From positions 992,001 to 1,056,000 of the forward strand of contig NZ_CP092123.1 of assembly GCF_022343685.1 (NCBI RefSeq): DNA of 64,000 nt, given 5' to 3'. Each line of letters begins with the position of its first letter. Within the stretch, counting starts at the first letter, position 1. The translations under genes and the position numbers were made by a program. This stretch comes from Marinobacterium sediminicola (GTDB lineage Bacteria; Pseudomonadota; Gammaproteobacteria; Pseudomonadales; Balneatricaceae). Below the pieces are notes generated by a model that saw nothing but the letters and a program-made list of their open reading frames with translations, ran no database searches and was not told the origin of the DNA. Shown in pieces: positions 36,899 to 45,927 of this stretch.

Positions 36899-36921
36899 CA
36901 TCGTCCTTTTGGACGTAGTGG
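36899..36921 (+). promoter_or_regulatory. Island operator motif in the MFS/metallo-hydrolase divergent promoter
   Basis: CATCGTCCTTTTGGACGTAG contains the perfect palindrome CGTCC-TTTT-GGACG. A weaker CGTC-N6-GACT copy lies at 36938-36951. Confidence 0.55.
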
Positions 36922-36992
36922 CAAGGGGGAGTGATGGCGTCAGATGGGACTCTGGAACTGCTCTGCCCCTACCAATATAACAGGAGAGAGTC

Positions 36993-38069
36993 ATGCTTGA
37001 ACGTGAGACCGAAGCGCAGGTGCGTGCCCGCAAGGTGGCCGAAAAGGATGCGCTCGAGTATCCACACCAGCCCCCTCAAGACAGCGGGGAAGTGGTCGAG
37101 GTGGCTGACGGCGTCTATTGGGCGCGCATCGCCATGCCGATGGCGCTGGATCATATCAACGTCTATCTGCTCGCCGATGACGACGGCTGGTACCTGGTCG
37201 ATACCGGTCTCAATACCCAGGCATCGCGTGACAGTTGGCAGGCTTTGTCCGAGCGGCATTTCTCGGGTAAGCCTCTGAAGGGGATTATCTGTACCCACTT
37301 TCATTATGACCACGCCGGGCTTGCCAGCTGGTTGATGAAGGAGTTCAGCGCGCCCCTGTACATGACCCACGGTGAATATTTCACCATGCGAGCTTTGGCC
37401 AGCTCCGATACCACCATCAAGGAAGACTCTCAGCGGGAGTTTTTTCTGCGTACCGGTATGCCGCTGGAGCGGTTTGAACGTATGCTGGGTTCGCACCGGC
37501 GCGACCCTTTCATTCCGGAGTTCCCGGCCAGTTTCATTCGCCTCCGTGATGGAGATGAGCTGACCATAAAAGGACGCCAGTGGCGAGTAGTCGTGGGGGA
37601 AGGACACTCTCCCGAGCATGCCTGCCTCTATGCTGAGGATGACAGAATATTACTGGCCGGGGATCAGGTTCTGCCCGGTATCAGCTCAAACGTATTGGTT
37701 AGCGATGTGGAGCCTGAGGCCGATCCGCTCAAACTGTGGATGAGCTCGCTCGACCGGCTCAAAACGCTGGCAGAAGACACGCTGGTACTGCCGGCGCATG
37801 GTTTGGTATTTCGCGGCTTGCATACCCGCGTCGACCAGCTGCACGCCCATCACCAGCGTCAGCTAGACGTGTTGATGGGGCCAGCCCGCCAGGGAGAGAG
37901 CTTTACCGCCTGGGAGGCGATGAGCTGGCTGTTTACTCGCGAGCTCAATTCGATCGAACTGATGCTGGCGCAGGGTGAAACCCTGGCGCACCTGAATTAC
38001 CTGTGCCGAACCGGACAGCTCCTTCGGCAGCGCGGCGAAGATGGTATGGACCGATACTGCGCACAGTGA
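36993..38069 (+). CDS. Metallo-beta-lactamase-fold hydrolase
   Basis: 358 residues with AGGAGAG before the ATG. The di-metal site is complete: THFHYDHAG (HxHxDH), a further His in GEGHSPEHACLY, Asp in LLAGDQVLPG and the last His in LPAHGLVF. The C-terminal helical extension resembles LACTB2-like and glyoxalase II-like hydrolases. It likely hydrolyses a thioester, lactone or ester in the cytoplasm. It is the first gene of a run that continues with the CoA ligase 34 bases downstream, so a CoA-thioester or lactone of a steroid fragment is a fair guess. Confidence 0.88.
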   Translation: MLERETEAQVRARKVAEKDALEYPHQPPQDSGEVVEVADGVYWARIAMPMALDHINVYLLADDDGWYLVDTGLNTQASRDSWQALSERHFSGKPLKGIICTHFHYDHAGLASWLMKEFSAPLYMTHGEYFTMRALASSDTTIKEDSQREFFLRTGMPLERFERMLGSHRRDPFIPEFPASFIRLRDGDELTIKGRQWRVVVGEGHSPEHACLYAEDDRILLAGDQVLPGISSNVLVSDVEPEADPLKLWMSSLDRLKTLAEDTLVLPAHGLVFRGLHTRVDQLHAHHQRQLDVLMGPARQGESFTAWEAMSWLFTRELNSIELMLAQGETLAHLNYLCRTGQLLRQRGEDGMDRYCAQ

Positions 38070-38103
38070 TTGAATTCTGAATACAACAATAAGAGGAAAC
38101 ACA

Positions 38104-39798
38104 ATGAATGCCATTGCGGAAAAGGTTGCGGCCATTCAGGCTCAACTGACAGCGCCTGGAGCGCCTTTCGAACTGGCCACCGTCGAAACGGATCATGGCG
38201 CCTATCGGGTCTACAAGAATGCAGCTCCCAACCTGGTTGAACTCATTCGACAGGCGCGTCGTGACGATGACGATTGTTTTATGGTCTACCAGGGGGATCG
38301 CTGGAGCTTCCGCCGTTTTTATGCGCATGTGGACGCGCTGGCCTCCTGGATGTATTGCCAGGGCATCAAGCCCGGTGACCGTGTGGCAATCGCCATGCGA
38401 AACCGTCCCGAGTGGGTTGCGGTCTTCATAGCTGCAGCCCGTCTGGGCGCGGTGCCTGCACCCCTGAACAGTTTCGGTCTCGGTGAAGAGCTGCGTGATG
38501 CCCTGCAGGGTCTGGATGCAGCCGTGCTGGCCTGTGACAGTGATCGTTTGAGTCGAATCGAGACATCGGCGGTGTCTGATACCACGCGCATCTTGCTCGT
38601 GGGACCGGCTCCCGAGAACGATGGTCATCGCTGCAACCCCTATGATCAGGTGATCTCAAGGCCGGTTGGTGCCTTGCCCGATGTCACGCCCAAACCCGAA
38701 GACCCGGCACTGATCCTGTTTACCTCAGGTGCTACCAGTCGCGCCAAGGCAGTTGTATCCAGTCAGCGTGCCGTGTGTCAGGCACTGTTCAATATCGATT
38801 ACATCAGTGCAATGTCGGTGATGACTTCGCCGGAGGCGATGGCGCGTATCCAGCAGATGAGGCGTGCGCCGGTCATTCTGACTGCGGTGCCGCTGTTTCA
38901 TGTCAGTGGTCTGCATGCACAGCTGCTCACCGCCGTGCGTACCGGCCGTCGTCTGATCTTCATGCACAAATGGGATCCTAAGGCAGCAGTGGAGCTGATG
39001 GCCGCTGAACAGGTTACCCAGTTCAACGGCGCACCTTCAATGGTAATGCAGCTGTTGCGTGAGGCTGAATTTCATACCGACGAGATCAAGGGCGGTCTGG
39101 CCGGCCTCGGTTTTGGTGGTGCCGGTTTGCCGCAGGGGCTCATCGACGAAGTGCTGGATGCCTTGCCGGATCAGCTGGTTGGTATTGGCTACGGCATGAC
39201 CGAGTCCAACGGGGTCGGCGCCGGTATCTCAGGTGATCTGTTCCGGTTGCAACCACCCGCTTCAGGTCTGATTTCGCCGCTGATGGACGTTCGTGTGATG
39301 GATCCGGCGGGCGAAGTTCTGGAAACCGGTCAGGACGGTGAGATCTGCCTGAAATCCATTACGCTGATGGACGGTTACCTGGGAGACGAAAATGCGACCC
39401 GTGACGCCCTGCGTGACGGCTGGCTGCACACCGGTGACCTGGGGCATGTGGATGCCGATGGCTTTATCTACATCGTTGATCGTCTCAAAGATGTTATTAA
39501 CCGTGCCGGTGAAAACATCGCCGCTGCCGAGGTTGAATCCTGCCTGTTGCGTCACCCGCTGGTGCGTGAGGCCGCGGTACTGGGTGTGCCGGATGAGGAA
39601 ACCGGTGAAGCGGTTGTAGCCGTTGTCGCCATCCAGCCGGGTGAGGAGCTGGAAGAGGCCGAGCTACAGGCGTTTGTCGGTGAGCATCTGGCCTCCTACA
39701 AGGTACCATCCATGGTTTCCGTGCAGCAGGAAAAGCTGCCGCGCAATCCGGCCGGCAAGCTGCTTAAGCAGCAGATCAAAAAACAGCTCTTCCTCTAA
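38104..39798 (+). CDS. Acyl-CoA synthetase (AMP-binding family) with unusual P-loop
   Basis: 564 residues, complete adenylate-forming enzyme: GDRVAIAMRNRPEWVAVFIAA, IGYGMTESNGVG, DGWLHTGDLGHVDADGFIY, the hinge DRLKDVINRAGENIAAAEVE and the catalytic lysine in PRNPAGKLLKQQ. The ATP-binding loop reads LFTSGATSRAKAVVSS where the family norm is SGTTGxPKG; the lysine is kept, but the glycine and proline are changed. It probably activates a steroid side-chain or ring-derived acid to its CoA ester. It is encoded between the metallo-hydrolase and the KstD-like genes. Confidence 0.88.
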   Translation: MNAIAEKVAAIQAQLTAPGAPFELATVETDHGAYRVYKNAAPNLVELIRQARRDDDDCFMVYQGDRWSFRRFYAHVDALASWMYCQGIKPGDRVAIAMRNRPEWVAVFIAAARLGAVPAPLNSFGLGEELRDALQGLDAAVLACDSDRLSRIETSAVSDTTRILLVGPAPENDGHRCNPYDQVISRPVGALPDVTPKPEDPALILFTSGATSRAKAVVSSQRAVCQALFNIDYISAMSVMTSPEAMARIQQMRRAPVILTAVPLFHVSGLHAQLLTAVRTGRRLIFMHKWDPKAAVELMAAEQVTQFNGAPSMVMQLLREAEFHTDEIKGGLAGLGFGGAGLPQGLIDEVLDALPDQLVGIGYGMTESNGVGAGISGDLFRLQPPASGLISPLMDVRVMDPAGEVLETGQDGEICLKSITLMDGYLGDENATRDALRDGWLHTGDLGHVDADGFIYIVDRLKDVINRAGENIAAAEVESCLLRHPLVREAAVLGVPDEETGEAVVAVVAIQPGEELEEAELQAFVGEHLASYKVPSMVSVQQEKLPRNPAGKLLKQQIKKQLFL

Positions 39799-39874
39799 TC
39801 CAACTGTCTTTCCTCCTCTATGGCGGGTACCCACCGGGTATCCGCTTCTTGTCGTTGTCTGCCTCACAAATTCG

Positions 39875-39894
39875 CTTAGTCCGCTTTGACGATG
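39875..39894 (-). promoter_or_regulatory. Island operator motif upstream of the KstD-like operon
   Basis: On the minus strand CATCGTCAAAGCGGACTAAG. It lies about 110 bases before the first KstD-like start codon, in a 206-bp gap that otherwise holds small hairpins (such as GGGTACCC-ACC-GGGTATCC) and no gene. Confidence 0.55.
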
Positions 39895-40004
39895 CCTGGT
39901 CTTGTTGCCCTTGCGCATGATGGGGAGCAAGTGCCAATGGCGTTGGCACAGGTCGCAGCCACACGGCTGCCCCCGGGTTGAGAATAATAAAATGGAGATA
40001 GCAG

Positions 40005-41738
40005 ATGACTTCACAGGCTACAGTCACCGACACCTATGACGTGGTGGTGGTGGGCTCCGGTGCCGGGGCCTTGTCGGCAGCGATTTTTGCCGCCGATCAG
40101 GGCATGAGTGTTCTTATTGTTGAGAAAAGCGACAAGTACGGCGGTACATCGGCATTGTCGGGTGGTGGTATCTGGGTTCCCAACAACCATTACTTCAAGG
40201 CCAAGGGGGGCAAGGACAGCTTTGAACAGGCACTGACCTACCTGAAAGCATCTGTTGGGGATCAGGTGGATGAGAAGCGCCTGCTGGCCTACCTCGAAAA
40301 TGCACCCAAGATGATGCAGTACCTGCAGGAGAACACCCGCCTCAACTACACCGTGGCGGAACGGTATCCCGATTATTATCAGCATCTGCCCGGCGCCGCA
40401 CCCGGTGGTCGTACCCTGGACCCGGAACTCTTCGATACCACTGCACTGGGTGATGAAGTTGAGAACCTGCAGCCAGCCTCGCCGACAACGCTGTTGATGG
40501 GCAAGATCGCCTGGACGGCCCGCCATGCCCACAAGGCCATGGCCCGTGAGCGCGGCTGGCGCCTGCTGCTGGTCTGGTTGATGCTGCGCTACAAGCTGGA
40601 TTTCAAGCAGCGTCGTAAAACCAGGCGGGACCGTCGTGCCGCGCTGGGTAATGCCCTGATCGCTTCTCTGCGCGCCTCACTGATGGACCGCAATGTTCCC
40701 CTGTGGCTGAACACTGATTTCCGTGAACTGGTGCAGAACGATGAGGGCCGCGTGACCGGCCTGATCGTCAAGCGCAACGGGCAAGAGCAATTGATCAATG
40801 TACGTCAGGGCGTGATTCTGGGCTCTGGCGGTTTCGAGCAGAATCAGGCCCTGCGCGACAAGTATTTGCCGAAACCGACCAGGGTCGAGTGGAGCGCCAC
40901 GCCACCTGGACGCAACACAGGAGCGGCGCTGGAAGCCGGGCAGGCCATAGGGGCCGCGACCGCCATGCTGGACTGGGCCTGGTGGGCTCCGACCATCAGC
41001 GTTCCGAAAGAAGAAAAGGCGCGCGGTGTATTCGCCGAGCGTGCTTTCCCCGGCGCCATTGTGGTTAACGGCGAGGGTAAGCGATTCGTCAACGAGGCCG
41101 TGGGTTACCTCGAATTTGTCGACGAGATGTACAAGGACAACATCAAAACCAACGGCAAAACCGTTCCTGCCTGGGTGATTTTCGACGGTCACTTCCGCTT
41201 CAACTATGCGATGGGTCCGCTGATGCCGTCGCAGGTCATGCCGGACAGCCGCTTGCCCAAGGCCTGGCACAAGACGGTCTACTGGAAAGCAGACAGCCTG
41301 GACGCACTGGCCGCCGAGATCGGCGTGGATGCAGACGGGCTCAAATATACCGTAGAGCGGGTCAACCGTTTTGCTGCCAGCGGCAATGACGAGGACTTCC
41401 AGCGCGGCGGTAACGTATTCGACCGCTACTACGGCGACAGCAACGTCAAACCCAACCCCTGTCTGGTGCAGATCAAGAAGGGGCCTTTCTATGCCATGCG
41501 CATGGATGCCGGTGATATCGGCACCAAGGGCGGCCTGTTGACCAACGAGCAGGGCTCTGTGGTGCGTGAAGATGGCAGCGCAATCAAGGGGCTCTACGCC
41601 ATTGGCAACTGTTCGGCGTCCGTAATGGGAACCACCTATCCGGGCGCGGGCGCCACCCTGGGGCCGGCGATGACCTTTGCCTACATCGCGGTCAATGATC
41701 TGGCCAAACAGAAAGCAGCGGAAAAGGTATCGGCATGA
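40005..41738 (+). CDS. kstD: 3-ketosteroid delta-1-dehydrogenase-like FAD protein (KstD)
   Basis: 577 residues. FAD binding is shown by YDVVVVGSGAGALSAAIFAADQG and VEKSDKYGGTSALSGGGIWVPNN; the C-terminal GTTYPGAGATLGPAMTFAY motif is characteristic of KstD-type enzymes. An active-site-like Tyr/Asn-rich region (ERVNRFAASGNDEDFQRGG) follows the family order. It introduces the 1,2 double bond of ring A in 3-oxosteroids, passing electrons to a quinone or similar acceptor. A delta-4(5-alpha)-dehydrogenase is a close alternative. Its stop codon overlaps the next start (ATGA), coupling it to the second flavoprotein. Confidence 0.85.
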   Translation: MTSQATVTDTYDVVVVGSGAGALSAAIFAADQGMSVLIVEKSDKYGGTSALSGGGIWVPNNHYFKAKGGKDSFEQALTYLKASVGDQVDEKRLLAYLENAPKMMQYLQENTRLNYTVAERYPDYYQHLPGAAPGGRTLDPELFDTTALGDEVENLQPASPTTLLMGKIAWTARHAHKAMARERGWRLLLVWLMLRYKLDFKQRRKTRRDRRAALGNALIASLRASLMDRNVPLWLNTDFRELVQNDEGRVTGLIVKRNGQEQLINVRQGVILGSGGFEQNQALRDKYLPKPTRVEWSATPPGRNTGAALEAGQAIGAATAMLDWAWWAPTISVPKEEKARGVFAERAFPGAIVVNGEGKRFVNEAVGYLEFVDEMYKDNIKTNGKTVPAWVIFDGHFRFNYAMGPLMPSQVMPDSRLPKAWHKTVYWKADSLDALAAEIGVDADGLKYTVERVNRFAASGNDEDFQRGGNVFDRYYGDSNVKPNPCLVQIKKGPFYAMRMDAGDIGTKGGLLTNEQGSVVREDGSAIKGLYAIGNCSASVMGTTYPGAGATLGPAMTFAYIAVNDLAKQKAAEKVSA

Positions 41739-43426
41739 GCGGATCGGCAATTACTGAAATCGGGCCGCCGCTGGAGATCGAGAACCCCGACAGCCAGAGC
41801 TGGGACCGGCAGTGCGATGTGCTGGTCGTCGGCTGGGGCGCCGCCGGTGCCTGCGCCGCGATCGAGGCGCATGATCAGGGTGCCGAGGTGATCGTAGTAG
41901 ATCGTTTCCAGGGGGGCGGTGCCAGTGCCAAGAGCGGCGGCGTAGTCTATGCCGGAGGCGGCACCAAGCATCAGCAGCAGGCGGGTTTCGAGGATACGCC
42001 TGCAGCGATGTACGACTATCTCAAGCACGAAACGCAGGGCGTCGTCAGTGATGCCACCCTCAAGCGCTTTTGTGATGACAGCGTTGCCAACCTGAAATGG
42101 CTGGAAGCCATGGGCACGCCTTACACCCACACCATGCCGCCGGGCGGCAAGACGTCCTACCCGCAGGACGGCTATTACCTGTACTACTCCGGTAACGAGC
42201 TGGTGCCCGCCTACCGTGGCGAGTTGCCGCCGCCACCCCGCGGCCATCGTACCGTCGGCAAGGGCCATGGCGGTGTGGTGCTCTACTCCCACCTGCAGGC
42301 GGCCTGTCGTCAGCGTGGTATCGCCAGTCTGACCCAGTCAGCGGTCCGTCGACTGGTGGTTGATGCCGACAATCGTGTGATTGGTGCCGAAGTCTGGTCG
42401 CTGCCGGTGGGCAGCAAGGCCGCCAGGTTGCACGCCAAGTGGGGCCAGCGCGCGGAGAAACTGCAGAATCTGGCGCCGGGCTATTGCAACCGCCTGCGCG
42501 GGAAGCTGGCCACACTGGAGCATCAACATGCACGCCGAGTGCTGGTTCGTGCACGAAAGGGCGTGATCCTGAGCACCGGCGGCTTCATCTTCAACAAGGA
42601 GCTGGTGAAGCACTTTGCCCCCAAATACCGACGCAACTTCAAGATCGGTGCCACCGGCTGCGATGGCAGCGGCCTTCGATTGGGTATGTCCGTGGGAGCC
42701 GAAGCTGACCGTCTGGATACGGTATCGGCCTGGCGCTTCATCAATCCGCCGCAGAAGTGGCCCAAGGGCATCGCCGTCAACACTCGTGGCGAGCGCTTCT
42801 GTAACGAGGAAGTCTACGGCGCCACACTGGGCCACGCGATATGTGAAAAGCAGAACGGCAATGCCTGGTTGATTCTGGACAAGCCGCTGCGCCGTCAATC
42901 CATCCGCCAGGCGCTGTTTGGCGGTTACTGGTGGTTCCAGTCGGTTCCGGCGCTGGTGATGATGCTGCTCGGGGCCAAAAAGGGCAAAACACCGGCTGAA
43001 CTGGCGCGCAAAACCGGCATGGATTCAGCCCTGCTGGAAGCCTCACTGAGGGATTACAACCAGGCCATCAGCAGTGGCCAGCACGACCCCATGGGCAAGT
43101 CGGCCGATTCCTGTCAGCCATTACGGCAGGGGCCCTTTTATGCTCTCGATATCTCGGTCAGCTCGACGGTACTGCCACTGGGCGCACTGACACTGGGCGG
43201 CCTGAAAGTGGACGAGCAGAGCGGGCAGGTACTCGATGCCGACGCCCGTCCGCTGGCCGGGCTATACGCCGCCGGCCGTACCGCGGTGGGTATCCCGTCC
43301 AATCTCTATATCAGCGGGCTTTCGCTGGCAGACTGCGTGTTCTCCGGCCGTCGTGCCGGTGCTGCCGCAGCGGCTGGTGACACAAGTGCAACACGTGAGG
43401 CGCCTGAAGCGCTGGCAACCGTATAA
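41735..43426 (+). CDS. Second KstD/fumarate reductase-family flavoprotein dehydrogenase
   Basis: 563 residues. The FAD loop is CDVLVVGWGAAGACAAIEAHDQGAEV, with GGGASAKSGGVVYAGGGT next; the C-terminal part has LAGLYAAGRTAVGIPSNLYISGLSLADCVFSGRRAG. That C-terminus differs from the YPGAGATLG motif of the neighbour, so the two enzymes are not redundant: one may desaturate C1-C2, and the other C4-C5 or another bond. It is co-translated with the preceding gene. Alternative: a 3-oxo-5-alpha-steroid 4-dehydrogenase. Confidence 0.82.
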   Translation: MSGSAITEIGPPLEIENPDSQSWDRQCDVLVVGWGAAGACAAIEAHDQGAEVIVVDRFQGGGASAKSGGVVYAGGGTKHQQQAGFEDTPAAMYDYLKHETQGVVSDATLKRFCDDSVANLKWLEAMGTPYTHTMPPGGKTSYPQDGYYLYYSGNELVPAYRGELPPPPRGHRTVGKGHGGVVLYSHLQAACRQRGIASLTQSAVRRLVVDADNRVIGAEVWSLPVGSKAARLHAKWGQRAEKLQNLAPGYCNRLRGKLATLEHQHARRVLVRARKGVILSTGGFIFNKELVKHFAPKYRRNFKIGATGCDGSGLRLGMSVGAEADRLDTVSAWRFINPPQKWPKGIAVNTRGERFCNEEVYGATLGHAICEKQNGNAWLILDKPLRRQSIRQALFGGYWWFQSVPALVMMLLGAKKGKTPAELARKTGMDSALLEASLRDYNQAISSGQHDPMGKSADSCQPLRQGPFYALDISVSSTVLPLGALTLGGLKVDEQSGQVLDADARPLAGLYAAGRTAVGIPSNLYISGLSLADCVFSGRRAGAAAAAGDTSATREAPEALATV

Positions 43427-43437
43427 GGAATTCAACG

Positions 43438-44196
43438 ATGAGTAACTCAATGGATAACAAGGTCGCGCTGATCACCGGTGCGGCCAGTGGCGTGGGCCTG
43501 GCCGTAGCCAAAGACCTGGTGGCGGCCGGTGCCCGTGTGATCATGACCGACTTGCAGGAAGCCCGCGGGCAGGCCGAAGCCGATGCACTGGGGCGCTGTG
43601 CCCGTTTCATGACCATGGATGTGGCTGACCCGGATGACTGGGACAGCGTACTCAACAGCATCCGTGAGCAGGAAGGGCGTCTGGACGTGCTGGTCAACAA
43701 CGCCGCTATCCTCAAGCCCGGCAGCATCGAAACGACCAGCTACGAAGACTGGCAGCTGTTGCACCGCATCAACGCCGACAGCGTGTTTCTTGGCTGCCAG
43801 AAAGGGCTGGCGCTGCTGAAAGAGCAGGGGGGCGCGATCATCAACGTGTCTTCCATCGCCGCCTTGGCAGGGCGACCGGATTACCTGGCCTACAGTGCTT
43901 CCAAGGGCTCGGTCGCGGCGATGACCCGCGTGGTGGCGGCACACTGCCGACATGAAAAGTATCGCGTGCGCTGTAACTCCGTGCATCCGGACGGAGTACT
44001 CACGCCGATGACCCGGGCTTCCTATCCGGAAGGGATCGACCCGAACAATTTCACCATCGACAAGGACCCGATGAACCGCATGTGCCAACCCGAAGACGTG
44101 GCCGCAGCGGTGGCGTTTCTGGCCTCTGATGAGGCGCGGGCGATCAACGGCATCGAACTGCGCGTGGACAGCGGCCAATTCATCATGAGTATCTGA
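43438..44196 (+). CDS. 3-beta/17-beta-hydroxysteroid dehydrogenase-like SDR
   Basis: 252 residues. It matches my memory of Comamonas testosteroni 3-beta/17-beta-HSD at many points: KVALITGAASGVGL, LDVLVNNAAILKPGSIET, SVFLGCQKGLALLKEQGG, the catalytic YSASK and RCNSVHPDGVLTPM. That enzyme oxidises 3-beta- and 17-beta-hydroxyls with NAD. The gene starts 11 bases after the flavoprotein gene and its stop is one base before the FadD3-like start, so it belongs to the same operon. A general SDR cannot be ruled out, but the NSVHPDG-TPM stretch is quite specific. Confidence 0.82.
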   Translation: MSNSMDNKVALITGAASGVGLAVAKDLVAAGARVIMTDLQEARGQAEADALGRCARFMTMDVADPDDWDSVLNSIREQEGRLDVLVNNAAILKPGSIETTSYEDWQLLHRINADSVFLGCQKGLALLKEQGGAIINVSSIAALAGRPDYLAYSASKGSVAAMTRVVAAHCRHEKYRVRCNSVHPDGVLTPMTRASYPEGIDPNNFTIDKDPMNRMCQPEDVAAAVAFLASDEARAINGIELRVDSGQFIMSI

Positions 44197-44197
44197 T

Positions 44198-45805
44198 ATG
44201 ACCAGCATGCAAACCCAACTAGACATTCCTCTGCAAGCGCAGACCATTCCCGAGCTGGTGTTCGAGGCTTCGCGCCGCTTTGCCGGTCGCGCGGCCATTG
44301 AAGATGGCGGCGAGGTGATCGATTATGCCGACCTGTCTTCCCGTGCACTCGAAGTGGCCCGTGGCCTGATGCGCCTTGGCGTCCAGGCCGGTGACCGGGT
44401 CGCGGTCTGGGCCCCCAACGGTGCCCGCTGGGTACTGGCGACACTGGGCCTGCAGATGGCGGGCGCCATCCTGGTACCGATCAATACCCGGATGAAAGCG
44501 GCCGAAGCCTGCGACATCATCACCCGAAGCGGCAGTCGTATCCTGTTCTCCGTGGGCGATTTCCTTGATACCGACTACCCGGCCATGATTGCCGACAGCT
44601 GCGGTGACTGGCTCGAGATGACCATCGTCATGAGCGAGCGCAAGGGGCAGCCACTGGCCAACAGTCTCGACTGGGACAGTTTTATCGAACATGGGCAGGG
44701 GGTGACCGAATCGGCGGCGCGGGTGCGCGCCAGTGAACTGACGGCAGACAGCCTGTCCGACCTGATGTTCACGTCCGGCACTACCGGTAAGCCCAAGGGC
44801 GTGATGAGCGCACATGGTGCGGCGTTGCGTGCCTTCTCCGAGTTTGTCCGCATCCTGACGTTGAAACCCGGTGACCGCTTCCTGATCGTCAACCCGTTTT
44901 TCCACACCTTCGGCTACAAGGCCGGCTGGCTCAGTTGTCTGCTCAGCGGTGCCACGATCCTGCCGCATCCGGTTTTCGATGCTGACGAGGTACTGGCACG
45001 CATCGAGAACGACAAGGTCAGCGTCCTGCCGGGGCCGCCGACACTCTACCTGTCGCTGCTGGCGCATCCCGAGCTGAACCGTAAGGACCTGAGCAGTCTG
45101 CGCGTAGCCTCCACTGGCGCGTCCACCATCCCTCCAGTGTTGATCGAACGGATGCGCAACGAACTGGGCTTTGATGTGGTGACCACGGCTTATGGTCTCA
45201 CCGAGTGCGGTGGCCTGGCCACCATCTGTGATCCGAATGATCCGGCAGAGACCATCGCCGGCACCAGTGGCAAGGCGATTCCCGGTACCGAAGTGGCGAT
45301 TCTGGACAAGGATGGCAACCGGTTGGCCGCCAACGAGAGTGGCGAAATCTGCATTCGAGGCTTCCACGTGATGCAGGGCTACTTCCAGAACCCCGAAGCC
45401 ACAGCCGAGACCATCGATGCCGACAAGTGGCTGCATACGGGCGATATCGGCACTCTGGACGAGAACGGCTACTTGCGTATCACCGGCCGTCTCAAGGACA
45501 TGTTCATCGTGGGTGGCTTCAACTGCTACCCGGCTGAAATCGAAGCGGCGCTGGTGGAGCACCCCGAAGTGGCTCAGGCTGCGGTGATCGGCGTGCCGGA
45601 TGAGCGCATGGGTGAAGTCGGCTGCGCCTTTATCGTCCGCCGTCATGGCAGTCAACTGGATGAGAAGGGCCTTATCCAGTGGTCCCGTGCCCACATGGCC
45701 AACTACAAGGTGCCGCGCATGGTGCGCTTTGTATCCGCCCTGCCGGTGAATGCGTCCAACAAGGTCGACAAGCTGGCGCTCAAGCGTGACTTTGAAGGAG
45801 CTTGA
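44198..45805 (+). CDS. fadD3: FadD3-like acyl-CoA synthetase (HIP-CoA ligase type)
   Basis: 535 residues with canonical motifs: FTSGTTGKPKGVMSAHG, AYGLTECGGLATICDP, WLHTGDIGTLDENGYL, GRLKDMFIVGGFNCYPAEIE and the C-terminal lysine in NASNKVDKLALKR. The stretch NPFFHTFGYKAGWLSCLLSG followed by ATILPH and VLPGPPTLYLSLL is what I recall from mycobacterial FadD3, which activates the C/D-ring propanoate (HIP) left after ring A/B removal. Assignment to HIP is therefore likely but rests on memory of the family. A clear terminator follows. Confidence 0.83.
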   Translation: MTSMQTQLDIPLQAQTIPELVFEASRRFAGRAAIEDGGEVIDYADLSSRALEVARGLMRLGVQAGDRVAVWAPNGARWVLATLGLQMAGAILVPINTRMKAAEACDIITRSGSRILFSVGDFLDTDYPAMIADSCGDWLEMTIVMSERKGQPLANSLDWDSFIEHGQGVTESAARVRASELTADSLSDLMFTSGTTGKPKGVMSAHGAALRAFSEFVRILTLKPGDRFLIVNPFFHTFGYKAGWLSCLLSGATILPHPVFDADEVLARIENDKVSVLPGPPTLYLSLLAHPELNRKDLSSLRVASTGASTIPPVLIERMRNELGFDVVTTAYGLTECGGLATICDPNDPAETIAGTSGKAIPGTEVAILDKDGNRLAANESGEICIRGFHVMQGYFQNPEATAETIDADKWLHTGDIGTLDENGYLRITGRLKDMFIVGGFNCYPAEIEAALVEHPEVAQAAVIGVPDERMGEVGCAFIVRRHGSQLDEKGLIQWSRAHMANYKVPRMVRFVSALPVNASNKVDKLALKRDFEGA

Positions 45806-45846
45806 GCCTGTGCGCCTGTCTCACACCGGGCAAGATTGAGTAGAAC

Positions 45847-45882
45847 AAGGGCTGGTGGGATTCTCACCGGCCCTTTTGTTTT
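45847..45882 (+). terminator. Rho-independent terminator after fadD3-like gene
   Basis: AAGGGCTGGTG pairs with CACCGGCCCTT (one mismatch), followed by TTGTTTT. It ends the kstD-fadD3 run. Confidence 0.85.
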
Positions 45883-45927
45883 CAGCGATCGCCCGTTCGA
45901 AGATCGAAACTAACGGAGGGAAAGCAT

